Source: Actinomadura pelletieri DSM 43383 (GTDB lineage: Bacteria > Actinomycetota > Actinomycetes > Streptosporangiales > Streptosporangiaceae). From it: a stretch of 64,000 bases of DNA. The DNA lies in assembly GCF_003634705.1 (NCBI RefSeq), contig NZ_RBWU01000008.1, forward strand, positions 124,001-188,000. Direction: 5' to 3'. The translations under genes were made by a program, and so were the position numbers. The notes under the pieces are model-generated. The model made no database searches and had not been told where the DNA came from. It saw only the letters and a program-made list of their open reading frames with translations. Each line of letters opens with the position of its first letter. The stretch's first letter is position 1. This document shows, one piece after another, positions 8,044-15,841 of the stretch.

Positions 8044-8427
8044 ATGGCCGAGACCACCCGTCCCGAGACCACCCGTCCGCGTACGCCCGATGACGAGACG
8101 ACGCACGAGCCGGACCCATCGCGCCGACCGACCGAGCCGCTGTGGCGCGACGCCCTCGGCCAGTGCCTGAGGGGGCTGCGTCTCGACCGCGGTGAGACGC
8201 TGGTCGAGACCGCCCGCCGCGCCGGGGTCTCGCCGCAGTACCTGTCCGAGATGGAACGCGGCGTCAAGGAGCCGTCCAGCGAGATGATCGCGGCGGTGGC
8301 CGGTGCCCTCGGCACGACGCTCGGCGACCTGACGCTCGCGGTCGCGACGGGCCTGCTGGCCGCGCCGACCGGAACCCCGCCGATGGGCGCGACCTGCCAG
8401 GCCACCGCCTACGCCCTGGCCGCGTAG
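8044..8427 (+). CDS. popR: XRE-family regulator, PopR/ClgR-like, with C-terminal Ala-Ala
   Basis: 127 aa from the ATG at 8044. A basic and acidic N-terminal tail of about 35 residues precedes a helix-turn-helix: LRLDRGETLVETARRAGV, SPQYLSEMERGVKEPS, then MIAAVAGALGTTLGDL. This matches the ClgR/PopR group of Clp regulators. The protein ends in YALAA. In Streptomyces lividans PopR, a terminal pair of alanines is needed for ClpP-dependent degradation, and PopR controls clpP3-clpP4. Here the gene faces a ClpP pair convergently, 8 bp away, which supports the assignment. Its target is expected to be the promoter of the ClpP pair around 9665-9730. Confidence 0.75.
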   Translation: MAETTRPETTRPRTPDDETTHEPDPSRRPTEPLWRDALGQCLRGLRLDRGETLVETARRAGVSPQYLSEMERGVKEPSSEMIAAVAGALGTTLGDLTLAVATGLLAAPTGTPPMGATCQATAYALAA

Positions 8428-8430
8428 GCG
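8406..8430. terminator. Hairpin at the convergent popR-like/clpP ends
   Basis: CGCCTACGC (8406-8414) and GCGTAGGCG (8422-8430) form a perfect 9-bp stem with a 7-nt loop. It overlaps the stop codon of the regulator and lies just before the stop of the convergent clpP gene, so it may end transcription from both sides. Confidence 0.5.
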
Positions 8431-8435
8431 CGTCC

Positions 8436-9038
8436 CTACACGCCGACGGGCTGCCGCTCCTCGATCACGTGGTCGATGAGGCCGTAGTCCAGCGCGGTCC
8501 TCGCGGTGAACACGCGGTCGCGGTCGGTGTCGGCGCGCAGCGTCGCGGTGTCCTGCCCGGTGTGCCGGGAGAGGATGCTCTCGATGTCGGCGCGCACCCG
8601 GACGACCTCGTCCGCCTGGAGGATCAGGTCGGGGATCGCGCCGCGGCTCTGTCCCATCGGCTGGTGCAGGACGACGCGGGTGTGGGGCAGCGCGGCGCGT
8701 TTGCCGGGGGTGCCCGCGGCGAGAAGCACGGCGCCGACGGCGACCGCCTGCCCGACGCATGTCGTCGCGACCTGCGGACGGATGTAGCGCAACGTGTCGT
8801 ACACGGCCAGCATCGCGCTCGGGTCCCCGCCCTCGCAGTTGATGTACAGCTGGATGTCGCGTTCGGGGCTGTCGGACTCCAGGTACAGCAGCTGCGCGAC
8901 CAGGGCGTTCGCGACTCCGGCGTCGATGGCCGTGCCGAGGTAGATGATCCGTTCCGTCAGCAGATGCGAGTAGACGTCCATGATCCGCTCACCGCGCGGG
9001 TGCTGCGCGATGACGTTCGGGATCGTGTAGGTGCTCAT
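8436..9038 (-). CDS. clpP: ClpP-like subunit lacking the catalytic serine (pseudo-protease subunit)
   Basis: 200 aa with the ClpP fold along its whole length. Start at 9038 overlaps the stop of the upstream clpP (ATGA). The conserved serine motif G-Q-A-A-S-M-G reads GQAVAVG here (codon GCC), so the nucleophile is Ala. The His region (VVLHQPMG) and the Asp region (DRDRVFTARTALDYGLID) are intact. Alone it should be proteolytically dead, but it can form mixed rings with the active partner, like ClpR-type subunits. One sequencing error could mimic the change, although the neighbouring Ser-to-Val and Met-to-Val differences argue for real divergence. Confidence 0.9.
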   Translation of the reverse strand: MSTYTIPNVIAQHPRGERIMDVYSHLLTERIIYLGTAIDAGVANALVAQLLYLESDSPERDIQLYINCEGGDPSAMLAVYDTLRYIRPQVATTCVGQAVAVGAVLLAAGTPGKRAALPHTRVVLHQPMGQSRGAIPDLILQADEVVRVRADIESILSRHTGQDTATLRADTDRDRVFTARTALDYGLIDHVIEERQPVGV

Positions 9039-9664
9039 CGGAGGGCTCCTTCCGAGGGGAGGCCGAGCCCGGCGGGGCGGCGGTCGGACGGCACGAGTTC
9101 GTCGAAGTCGCTGACGATCGCGTCGACGAACCCGTAGTCGAGCGCTTCGCGCGCCGTGTACCAGCGGTCGTGCAACGAGTCCTCGAAGACCCGCTCCAGG
9201 GATTGGCCGGTGTCCTCGGCGATGAGCCCGAGCACCGTGTCGCGGGTGTGGCGCAGGTCGCCCGCCTGAAGTTCGATGTCGACGGCGGCCCCGGCGATCC
9301 CGGCGGAGCCCTGGTGCATCAGCACTCGGGAGTGCGGCAGGGCGAGGCGCTTGCCGCGCGTCCCGGACGACAGCAGGAACTGCCCGGCGCTGTAGGCGAT
9401 GCCGAGCACCACCGTGGACACGTCGCACGGGAGGAGCCGCATGACGTCGCGGATCGCGAGCATCGACGGCACCGACCCGCCGGGGGAGTGGATCCACAGC
9501 GCGATGTCCCGCGACGCGTCCTCCCTCGCCAAGGTGATCAGTTGGGTCATCAGCAGCGTGCCGTTGTCGTCGTCGAGCGCGCCGTCGAGGACGAGAACAC
9601 GTTGCTGGTACAGCTCGCGCCGCGCTCGTTCGTTGAACAACGGGATTACCTGTTCCTCGCTCAT
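9035..9664 (-). CDS. clpP: ClpP-like protease subunit with catalytic residues present
   Basis: 209 aa from the ATG at 9664 (MSEEQVIPLF); an upstream in-frame ATG lacks an SD. The nucleophile is kept in GIAYSAGQFLLSSG, the His in VLMHQGSAG and the Asp region in HDRWYTAREALDYGFVD. It pairs with the serine-less subunit in one coupled unit. In actinomycetes such second clpP pairs are alternatives to clpP1P2 and are switched on by PopR when the first pair fails. The regulator across the convergent junction fits this. A 14-subunit chamber of two different heptamers serving ClpC/ClpX is the expected complex. Confidence 0.9.
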   Translation of the reverse strand: MSEEQVIPLFNERARRELYQQRVLVLDGALDDDNGTLLMTQLITLAREDASRDIALWIHSPGGSVPSMLAIRDVMRLLPCDVSTVVLGIAYSAGQFLLSSGTRGKRLALPHSRVLMHQGSAGIAGAAVDIELQAGDLRHTRDTVLGLIAEDTGQSLERVFEDSLHDRWYTAREALDYGFVDAIVSDFDELVPSDRRPAGLGLPSEGALR

Positions 9665-9702
9665 GCCTTCACTCTGCGGCGACGCGCGCACCGGACACAG
9701 AC

Positions 9703-9729
9703 ATATCCGCCCACGGCAGATCCGCTCAC
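9703..9729. promoter_or_regulatory. Direct repeat upstream of the clpP pair (candidate PopR site)
   Basis: ATATCCGCCCAC (9703-9714) and AGATCCGCTCAC (9718-9729) are near-identical 12-mers with a 15-bp period, 39-65 bp upstream of the clpP start at 9664. Position and repetition suggest binding of the PopR-like regulator; I cannot match them to a consensus. Confidence 0.35.
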
Positions 9730-9799
9730 AGCAGCGAGCCCCGTCCGGCCGAACGAGGAGGTTCCGAAGTCCGGGGCCGCGATGACCTGTGACGACTGA

Positions 9800-9818
9800 T
9801 CAGGTTAGGCTCCCCTTA
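9800..9818 (+). promoter_or_regulatory. Iron box (DmdR/IdeR type) upstream of the siderophore importer
   Basis: TCAGGTTAGGCTCCCCTTA agrees at 16 of 19 positions with the actinobacterial iron box TTAGGTTAGGCTCACCTAA. It lies 54 bp before the first permease ATG, so the operon should be repressed by the Fe(II)-bound DtxR-family regulator. Confidence 0.8.
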
Positions 9819-9845
9819 TTCGGTAGCCGATTTCGGAGGAAAGTG

Positions 9846-9872
9846 GTGCTGACCGGACTCGGCGGACGTTGA
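9846..9872 (+). CDS. Possible 8-residue leader ORF coupled to the permease
   Basis: The only good SD here is GGAGGAAA at 9835-9842. It is 30 bp from the permease ATG but correctly placed for GTG 9846 (or GTG 9843). That frame encodes MLTGLGGR and stops with TGA at 9870-9872, whose last A is the first base of the permease ATG (TGATG). The arrangement suggests a translated micro-leader that delivers ribosomes to the permease by re-initiation. Confidence 0.4.
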   Translation: MLTGLGGR

Positions 9873-10951
9873 TGAGCGCGGTCAAGGAGAAGCGGCTCGC
9901 GTCCGGTCCGGCGTCCGGGGTCGCCTCCGGAAGCGCGGCGACGCGCCGACGGCGGGTCACGGGACTGGGTGTCCTCGTGGCGCTTCTCGCGGTCTCGGTC
10001 GCCGCGTCGCTGGCCATCGGGGCGCGGTCGTTGAGCCCCGGCGAGGTCTGGCACGGACTGTTCGCCGCCCCGGACCCCGACCAGCGGCTCACCGAGATCA
10101 GGCTCATCGTGCGAACAGTGCGGGTGCCCCGGACGGTCCTCGCGGTCGTCGCGGGTATCGCGCTGGGAGTCGGCGGCGCGCTGATCCAGGGATGCACCCG
10201 CAACCCGATCGCGGACACGGGACTGCTGGGCGTGAACGCCGGTGCCTCGTTCGGAGTCGTGTCGGTGATCGCCCTGTTCGGGTTCACCAGCCCGTTCCAG
10301 TACGTCTGGTTCGCGTTCATGGGTGCGGCGGCGTCCGGCGTGGTCGTGTTCGGGCTGGCGAGCATCGGCCGGGGCGCGGGCAACCCGCTGACGCTCGTCC
10401 TCGCCGGGCAGGGGGTCGCGGTCTTCCTCGCGGCGATGACCACGGCGATCGCGCTGTCGGACCGGCAGTCGCTGAACGCGCTGCGGTTCTGGAACGCGGG
10501 CACCGTGGCCGGTGTCGGGTTCCGCGTCATCTGGCCGGTGACCGCGTTCGTCGTGGTCGGGCTCGTCCTGGCCCTGGCCACGCTGCCCGCCGTCAACCTG
10601 CTCAACCTGGGGGACGACATCGCGCGGGCGATGGGCGTGAACATCGCGGTCAGCCGGACGGTCGCCATCGTCGCCATCACGCTGCTGGCGGGCGCGGCGA
10701 CGGCCGCGTGCGGCCCCATCGCGTTCCTCGGACTCATGGTGGCCCATGTCGCCCGCTACGTGACCGGGCCCGACTACCGCTGGCTGGTCCCGTACGCGGG
10801 GCTGCTCGGCGCGGTCGTCCTCATGGTGTGCGACATCGTGGGCCGCCTGGTCGTGCGTCCCGGCGAGCTGGACGCGGGCATCGTCGTCGCGCTCGTCGGC
10901 GCCCCGTTCTTCGCGGCCCTGGTGTGGCGCGGGAAGTTCAGGAACGCATGA
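9872..10951 (+). CDS. Iron-siderophore ABC importer permease, FecCD family
   Basis: 359 aa with about ten membrane helices. Family marks include RVPRTVLAVVAGIALGVGGA, the GxxxQ..TRNP-type loop (LIQGCTRNPIADTGLLGVN), LLAGAATAACGPIAFLGLMV and VPHxxR-like HVARYVTGPDYRWLVP, which contacts the ATPase. It is a FepD/FhuB-type subunit that pairs with the next permease. The start is ATG 9872, in a TGATG overlap with a short leader ORF; a TTG one codon earlier is possible. Iron-box control is expected from the site at 9800. The stop overlaps the next start (ATGA). Confidence 0.9.
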   Translation: MSAVKEKRLASGPASGVASGSAATRRRRVTGLGVLVALLAVSVAASLAIGARSLSPGEVWHGLFAAPDPDQRLTEIRLIVRTVRVPRTVLAVVAGIALGVGGALIQGCTRNPIADTGLLGVNAGASFGVVSVIALFGFTSPFQYVWFAFMGAAASGVVVFGLASIGRGAGNPLTLVLAGQGVAVFLAAMTTAIALSDRQSLNALRFWNAGTVAGVGFRVIWPVTAFVVVGLVLALATLPAVNLLNLGDDIARAMGVNIAVSRTVAIVAITLLAGAATAACGPIAFLGLMVAHVARYVTGPDYRWLVPYAGLLGAVVLMVCDIVGRLVVRPGELDAGIVVALVGAPFFAALVWRGKFRNA

Positions 10952-12018
10952 ACGACACCGACCTCCGACGGCCCATCACGCCCGGCGTGCGACTCGGACG
11001 CGTGTCGTTCGTGTGGCGCCCTTGGAACGTGCTCGTCACGCTGCTGCTGGCCGCGGCGACCTTTCTGGTGTTCTGCCTGTCCATCGGCGCCGGTGACTTC
11101 CCCATCGCCCTGCCCCGGGTGATCGCCACGCTGTTCGGCGGCGGCGAGCGGTTCGACCGGTTCGTCATCATGGACCTGCGGTTGCCGCGCGCGCTGGCCG
11201 GGCTCGTCGTGGGCCTCGCGCTCGGTGTGTCGGGTGCGATCACGCAGTCCCTCGCGCGTAACCCGCTGGCCAGCCCGGACGTTCTGGGCATCACCCAGGG
11301 CGCCGGTGCGGTCGCGGTCCTGCTGCTGACGGTGTCGGGCGGCACGACCGCGGCGATCGCCGGTTCGGTGGGCGTGTCCGCGGCGTCGCTCGCGGGCGGT
11401 CTCGGCACCGGACTGCTGGTCTACCTGCTGGCGTGGCGGCGCGGAATCGACGGCTTCCGGCTCATCCTCATCGGCGTCTCGGTCAGCGCCCTGATGCAGG
11501 CGGTCACGACATGGCTGCTGGCCACGGCCGACATCACCGACGTGGCCCGCGCCCAGGTGTGGCTCATCGGCTCGCTGGACGGCCGGTCATGGGACACGGT
11601 CACGGTGGCGCTCGGGTGCACCCTCGTCCTGCTGGCCGTCGTGGCCGGTGCCGCGTTCCAGTTCAGGCCGATGCACTTCGGTGACGAGGTCGCCGCGGGA
11701 CTGGGCGTCCGGTACGCGACGGTGCGCGCGGTCATGTTGCTGTGCGCGGTACTGCTGGCCGGTGTGGCGGTGAGCGCGGCGGGCCCGGTCCCGTTCGTCG
11801 CGCTGGTGACACCACAGGTGGCGATGCGGTTGGTGCGCTGCCCGACCCCGCCGCTGCTGGCGTCCGGGCTGGTGGGCGCGGTGCTGCTGATCGGTTCCGA
11901 CCTGGTGGCGCGGACGTTGTTGCCGGTCACGCTGCCGGTCGGCGTGGTCACCGCGGCGATCGGCGGGCCCTTCCTGGTCTATCTGCTGGTGCGGGCGAAC
12001 CGGAGACAGGTGGTGTGA
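10948..12018 (+). CDS. Iron-siderophore ABC importer permease, FecCD family (second subunit)
   Basis: 356 aa with about ten membrane spans. The FecCD signatures are DLRLPRALAGLVVGLALGVSG, ITQSLARNPLASPDVLGITQG, GVAVSAAGPVPFVALVTPQ and the C-terminal LPVTLPVGVVTAAIGGPFLV. The cytosolic coupling segment before the last helices is present. With the upstream permease it should form the heterodimeric channel of a BtuCD-fold importer for Fe(III)-siderophores. Coupled to its upstream partner by ATGA, it is followed 2 bp later by the ATPase gene. Confidence 0.9.
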   Translation: MNDTDLRRPITPGVRLGRVSFVWRPWNVLVTLLLAAATFLVFCLSIGAGDFPIALPRVIATLFGGGERFDRFVIMDLRLPRALAGLVVGLALGVSGAITQSLARNPLASPDVLGITQGAGAVAVLLLTVSGGTTAAIAGSVGVSAASLAGGLGTGLLVYLLAWRRGIDGFRLILIGVSVSALMQAVTTWLLATADITDVARAQVWLIGSLDGRSWDTVTVALGCTLVLLAVVAGAAFQFRPMHFGDEVAAGLGVRYATVRAVMLLCAVLLAGVAVSAAGPVPFVALVTPQVAMRLVRCPTPPLLASGLVGAVLLIGSDLVARTLLPVTLPVGVVTAAIGGPFLVYLLVRANRRQVV

Positions 12019-12020
12019 CG

Positions 12021-12926
12021 GTGAGACGAAGGCAGACCAAGGTGGACCATGCGAACGACCCGGCCCTCGGAACCGACGAGGCCGGCGCCGCGCGTCTCGC
12101 CGCCCGGGACGTCGCGGTCGGCTACGGCGGCCGGACGGTCATCGACGGTCTGGACGTGCAGATCCCGTCCGGCGTGATCACGACGATCATCGGACCCAAC
12201 GGCTGTGGCAAGTCGACCCTGCTACGGACGCTGTCGCGGCTGCTCAGGCCGTCCAGGGGAACGGTCGTGCTGGACGGCGCCGACATCGTCGGCCTCAAGA
12301 CGAAGGACGTGGCGAAGAAACTCGGCCTGCTTCCTCAGGCGCCGGTCGCGCCGGAGGGGTTGACGGTGGCCGACCTCGTCGCGCGGGGCCGCCACCCGCA
12401 CCAGGGCTGGCTACGGCAGTGGTCGTCGGACGACGCCGACGTCGTGGAGCGCGCCCTCGCCATGACGGAGGTGTCGGACCTGGCGGACCGTCCGGTGGAC
12501 GCGCTGTCCGGCGGGCAGCGCCAACGCGTCTGGATCTCGATGATCCTGGCGCAGGGCACCGACCTGTTGCTGCTGGACGAGCCGACGACGTACCTCGACC
12601 TGGCGTACTCGATCGACGTCCTGGACCTGGTGGACGACCTGCACGAGTCGGGCCGCACCGTGGTGATGGTCCTGCACGATCTCAATCTGGCCGTGCGCTA
12701 CAGCGACAACCTGATCGTGATGAAGGCGGGCTCGATCCTGGCGCAGGGGCATCCACGGGACGTCATCACCGCCGAGCTGCTGCACGAGGCGTTCGGGCTG
12801 CGTGCCGAGGTGATCGACGATCCGGTGGGGGACCGGCCGCTCATCGTGCCGATCGGCCGCGCCCACGTCCGTCCCGACCTCGCCGACCCGGCCGGAACGA
12901 CCGTGAGGGACGCAACAGATAGTTAG
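12021..12926 (+). CDS. Iron-siderophore ABC importer ATPase (FepC/FhuC-like)
   Basis: 301 aa if the GTG at 12021 is used, 2 bp after the permease stop; GTG 12042 is the alternative and would remove a non-conserved tail. All nucleotide-binding motifs are intact: Walker A GPNGCGKST, Q-loop LLPQAPVAPEG, signature ALSGGQRQRVW, Walker B LLLLDEPTTYLD and the H-loop MVLHDLNLAVRYSDN. The YLDLAYSIDVLDLV stretch is typical of FecE-type ATPases. It energises the FecCD pair. Its stop codon overlaps the second iron box. Confidence 0.92.
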   Translation: MRRRQTKVDHANDPALGTDEAGAARLAARDVAVGYGGRTVIDGLDVQIPSGVITTIIGPNGCGKSTLLRTLSRLLRPSRGTVVLDGADIVGLKTKDVAKKLGLLPQAPVAPEGLTVADLVARGRHPHQGWLRQWSSDDADVVERALAMTEVSDLADRPVDALSGGQRQRVWISMILAQGTDLLLLDEPTTYLDLAYSIDVLDLVDDLHESGRTVVMVLHDLNLAVRYSDNLIVMKAGSILAQGHPRDVITAELLHEAFGLRAEVIDDPVGDRPLIVPIGRAHVRPDLADPAGTTVRDATDS

Positions 12927-12941
12927 GTGAGCCTACCCTAA
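12923..12941 (-). promoter_or_regulatory. Iron box upstream of the siderophore-binding protein
   Basis: On the minus strand the site reads TTAGGGTAGGCTCACCTAA, 18 of 19 matches to the iron-box consensus; it is near-palindromic, so strand is nominal. It begins in the ATPase stop codon and lies 66 bp before the binding-protein ATG, indicating a separate iron-regulated promoter for the binding protein and the two exporter-type genes. Confidence 0.88.
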
Positions 12942-13007
12942 TTCGCCCTGCTAGGGTGTTCCCGCCTTGATCAGGCAATTAGGACAGTACACAATCAAGG
13001 ATTGCGC

Positions 13008-14057
13008 ATGCCCCTGCAAGCAACGACCCTCACGAGTTCCTGGCGGCGGTGGGCGGCGATCCTTTCCGCCGTGATCCTCGGCACGAGCCTCCTCGCCGGA
13101 TGCGGCTCCGACTCGGGCGACGACTCCGGCGACGGCGCCCAGGGCACCGCGGGCGGCGTGTTCCCCGTCACCGTGGAGCACTACTTCGGCACCACGAAGA
13201 TCACCAAGGCGCCCAAGCGGGTCGTGTCCGTCGGCTACACCGACGACCAGGCCATCCTCGCGTTCGGCATCAAGCCGGTCGGCATGGTCGACCAGTACCC
13301 GAACCCGCCGGGCAAGACCCCCGACATCAACACCCAGTGGCCCTGGGTGAAGGACAAATGGGGCGACACCCGTCCCGAGGTCATCATGAACAACGGCGAC
13401 TCCGGCCCCAACTTCGAGAAGATCGCCGCGCTGCGTCCCGACCTGATCATCGCGGTCTACTCCGAGATCGACCGGGCCGCCTATGACAAGCTCTCCAAGA
13501 TCGCCCCGACGGTGGGACGGACCAAGGCCGAGAAGGAGCCGTTCAGCGCGCCGTGGCAGGACAACGCGGTGCACATCGCCAAGGCCCTCGGCAAGGAGGC
13601 CGAGGGCACCAAGATGGTCGGCGACATCCAGGGCAAGCTCGACGCCGCCCGTAAGGCGCACCCGGAGTTCGCGAACCAGACCGCCGTCGTCATCTCCTGG
13701 TACAAGAACAAGATCGCCCCGTTCACCACCACCGACGTCCGGGGACGGCTCGTCACCGGCATCGGCTTCAAGGGCGCCACCGAGATCGACAAGATCGCGG
13801 GCGGGAAGTTCTTCACCGAGCTGTCACCCGAGCGCATCGACCTCATCGACGTCGACCGCATCTTCGTCGTCAACGACAAGGCCGACCAGGAGGGCCTGAA
13901 GAAGTTCGAGCTGTTCAACAACCTCACCGCCGTCAAGAACGGGAAGGTGTCGTACCTGCTGGACAGCGAGGGCCCGGCGATCGGCGCGGCCATGTCCCAG
14001 GGCACGCTGCTGTCCCTCCCCTACGCGATCGACGAGATCGTCGAGTCGGCCGCGTAG
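13008..14057 (+). CDS. Siderophore-binding lipoprotein (FepB/FatB-like periplasmic-binding family)
   Basis: 349 aa from ATG 13008, with AAGGA at 12997-13001; a TTG two codons upstream is unlikely. The signal ends in the lipobox LLAGCGSDS, so the mature protein is anchored by Cys outside the membrane. The class III binding-protein fold follows: APKRVVSVGYTDDQAILAFG, AALRPDLIIAVYSEIDRAAY and the second lobe with FTELSPERIDLIDVDRIFVV. These match Fe-siderophore receptors. It delivers the ferric complex to the FecCD permeases just upstream. The gene has its own iron box and leads into two ABC half-transporters with only a 4-bp gap. Confidence 0.92.
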   Translation: MPLQATTLTSSWRRWAAILSAVILGTSLLAGCGSDSGDDSGDGAQGTAGGVFPVTVEHYFGTTKITKAPKRVVSVGYTDDQAILAFGIKPVGMVDQYPNPPGKTPDINTQWPWVKDKWGDTRPEVIMNNGDSGPNFEKIAALRPDLIIAVYSEIDRAAYDKLSKIAPTVGRTKAEKEPFSAPWQDNAVHIAKALGKEAEGTKMVGDIQGKLDAARKAHPEFANQTAVVISWYKNKIAPFTTTDVRGRLVTGIGFKGATEIDKIAGGKFFTELSPERIDLIDVDRIFVVNDKADQEGLKKFELFNNLTAVKNGKVSYLLDSEGPAIGAAMSQGTLLSLPYAIDEIVESAA

Positions 14058-14061
14058 GTGC

Positions 14062-15834
14062 ATGGGCGCCACCGGCACGCGCCTCGCCCCGTCCGTCCTG
14101 CACACGGCGACCGGGCGCGAGGCCACGCGATGGGTCGCCGCGCACTGCCGTGAGACGCCCTGGCTCACCGCCGCCGCCGTGCTCACCACGGTGGCCGGGG
14201 CGGCGTTCCAGGTACTTCCCGTCCTCCTGCTGGGCCGGGTGGTCGACAACGTCGTCGAAGGCGCACCACAGTCGACCCTCATCACGATCGGCGCCCTTCT
14301 CCTGGCCGCCGTGCCGCTCGGCACGGCGGCCACCGCCGTGTCGACATACCTGATCGGACGACTCGGCGCGGACCTGCTCGCGCGGCTGCGGGAGGGCGCC
14401 GTCCGCGCGGTGCTGGGCATGCCGAGCGCGCGGATCGAACAGGTCGGCAGGGGTGACGTGCTCTCCCGCGTCGGCGACGACGTCGCCGTCCTGTCGAAGG
14501 GCATCCGCACGGCCGTCCCCACGGTCTTCTCGGCGGGGGTGCTGGTCGCCATCGCCATCGCCGGAATGTTCGGCCTCGACTGGCGCCTCGGCCTGGCGGG
14601 CGCCGGTGCGCTCCCCGCCTACGCGCTGGCCCTGCGCTGGTATCTCCCCAGGTCGGCGCCGCTCTACCAGCGGCAACGCGCCGCGCAGGCCGACCGCGCC
14701 CAAGAGTTGATCAGCGGCCTGGAGGGCATCGACACCGTCCGGGCGTACCGCCTTGAGGACGCCTTCCGCGCGAACGTGACCCGCGAGTCATGGCGGGTGC
14801 GCGATCTCGGCATCGAGGTGTTCCGCCTCTTCGGCCGTTTCGTCGGGAGGGAGAACCGCGCCGAGTACATCGGACTCGTCCTGATCATCGTGGTCGGATA
14901 CGCGCTGCTGGAGGCCGACGCCGCCACCCTCGGCGACGTGTCGGCGGCGCCGCTGCTGTTCCACCGCCTGTTCAACCCGCTCGGCTCCATCATGTTCACC
15001 TTCGACGAGGCCCAGAAGTCGGGCGCGAGCCTCACCCGTCTCGTCGGGGTGCTGAAGGAGGCGCCGTCCGGAAACCTGGTCGGCGATGTCCCGTCCACGG
15101 ACATCGCCGCCCTCCCGGTCATGGTCGAGGGCCTGACGTTCACCTATCCCGGCAATGAAGAGCCCGTCCTCCGGGACGTCACCCTGACGATCCCGGCGGG
15201 CGGCTCGCTCGCACTGGTCGGCGCGACAGGCGCCGGGAAGTCGACGCTGGCCGCGCTCATCGCGGGCATCGGCACCCCGCAGTCCGGATCGGTGTGCATC
15301 GGCTCGACCGACCTCGCCGAGTTGGACGAGGCCGGGGCGCGTTCCCTGGTCAGCATCCTGACGCAGGAGACACATGTGTTCTCCGGCTCCCTCGCCGACG
15401 ATCTACGCTTGGCCGCCCCGAACGCGTCCGACGACGAACTGATGGACGCGTTGCGCACGGTCGGATGGGTCGACACGCTCCCGGACGGCCTGAACACGCT
15501 GGTCGGCGAGGGCGGCGAACGTCTCGACGCCACCAAGGCCACCCAGATCGCCCTGGCCCGGCTCGTCCTGAACCGGTCGCCGGTCGTGGTGCTGGACGAG
15601 TCGACCGCGGAAGCGGGCAGCCAGGGCGCCGCCGAACTCGAACGGGCCGTCCACGCCGCCTGCCGGGGCCGCACCACGCTGTTCGTGGCCCACCGTCTGA
15701 CCCAGGCGACGGCGGCCGACCGCATCGCCGTCCTGGACGCCGGACGCGTGGTGGAGCAGGGTACCCACGACGAACTGGTCGCGCTCGACGGCCGGTACGC
15801 GCGCCTGTGGCGGGCCTGGCGGGCGGGCGGCTGA
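14062..15834 (+). CDS. ABC exporter-type half transporter (catalytic half of an asymmetric pair)
   Basis: 590 aa: six membrane helices (about 35-310) fused to an ATPase domain. The ATPase keeps Walker A GATGAGKST (about 387), Walker B VVVLDESTAE with its catalytic Glu, and the H-loop AHRLTQ. Its signature is lost: where LSGGQ belongs it reads ERLDATKATQ (about 487). It can therefore make a working site only with the signature supplied by its neighbour. Such TM-NBD pairs next to siderophore uptake genes are known to export siderophores or, like IrtAB and YbtPQ, to import or process the ferric form. The iron box upstream of the binding protein would control it too. Confidence 0.88.
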   Translation: MGATGTRLAPSVLHTATGREATRWVAAHCRETPWLTAAAVLTTVAGAAFQVLPVLLLGRVVDNVVEGAPQSTLITIGALLLAAVPLGTAATAVSTYLIGRLGADLLARLREGAVRAVLGMPSARIEQVGRGDVLSRVGDDVAVLSKGIRTAVPTVFSAGVLVAIAIAGMFGLDWRLGLAGAGALPAYALALRWYLPRSAPLYQRQRAAQADRAQELISGLEGIDTVRAYRLEDAFRANVTRESWRVRDLGIEVFRLFGRFVGRENRAEYIGLVLIIVVGYALLEADAATLGDVSAAPLLFHRLFNPLGSIMFTFDEAQKSGASLTRLVGVLKEAPSGNLVGDVPSTDIAALPVMVEGLTFTYPGNEEPVLRDVTLTIPAGGSLALVGATGAGKSTLAALIAGIGTPQSGSVCIGSTDLAELDEAGARSLVSILTQETHVFSGSLADDLRLAAPNASDDELMDALRTVGWVDTLPDGLNTLVGEGGERLDATKATQIALARLVLNRSPVVVLDESTAEAGSQGAAELERAVHAACRGRTTLFVAHRLTQATAADRIAVLDAGRVVEQGTHDELVALDGRYARLWRAWRAGG

Positions 15835-15841
15835 ACACACG

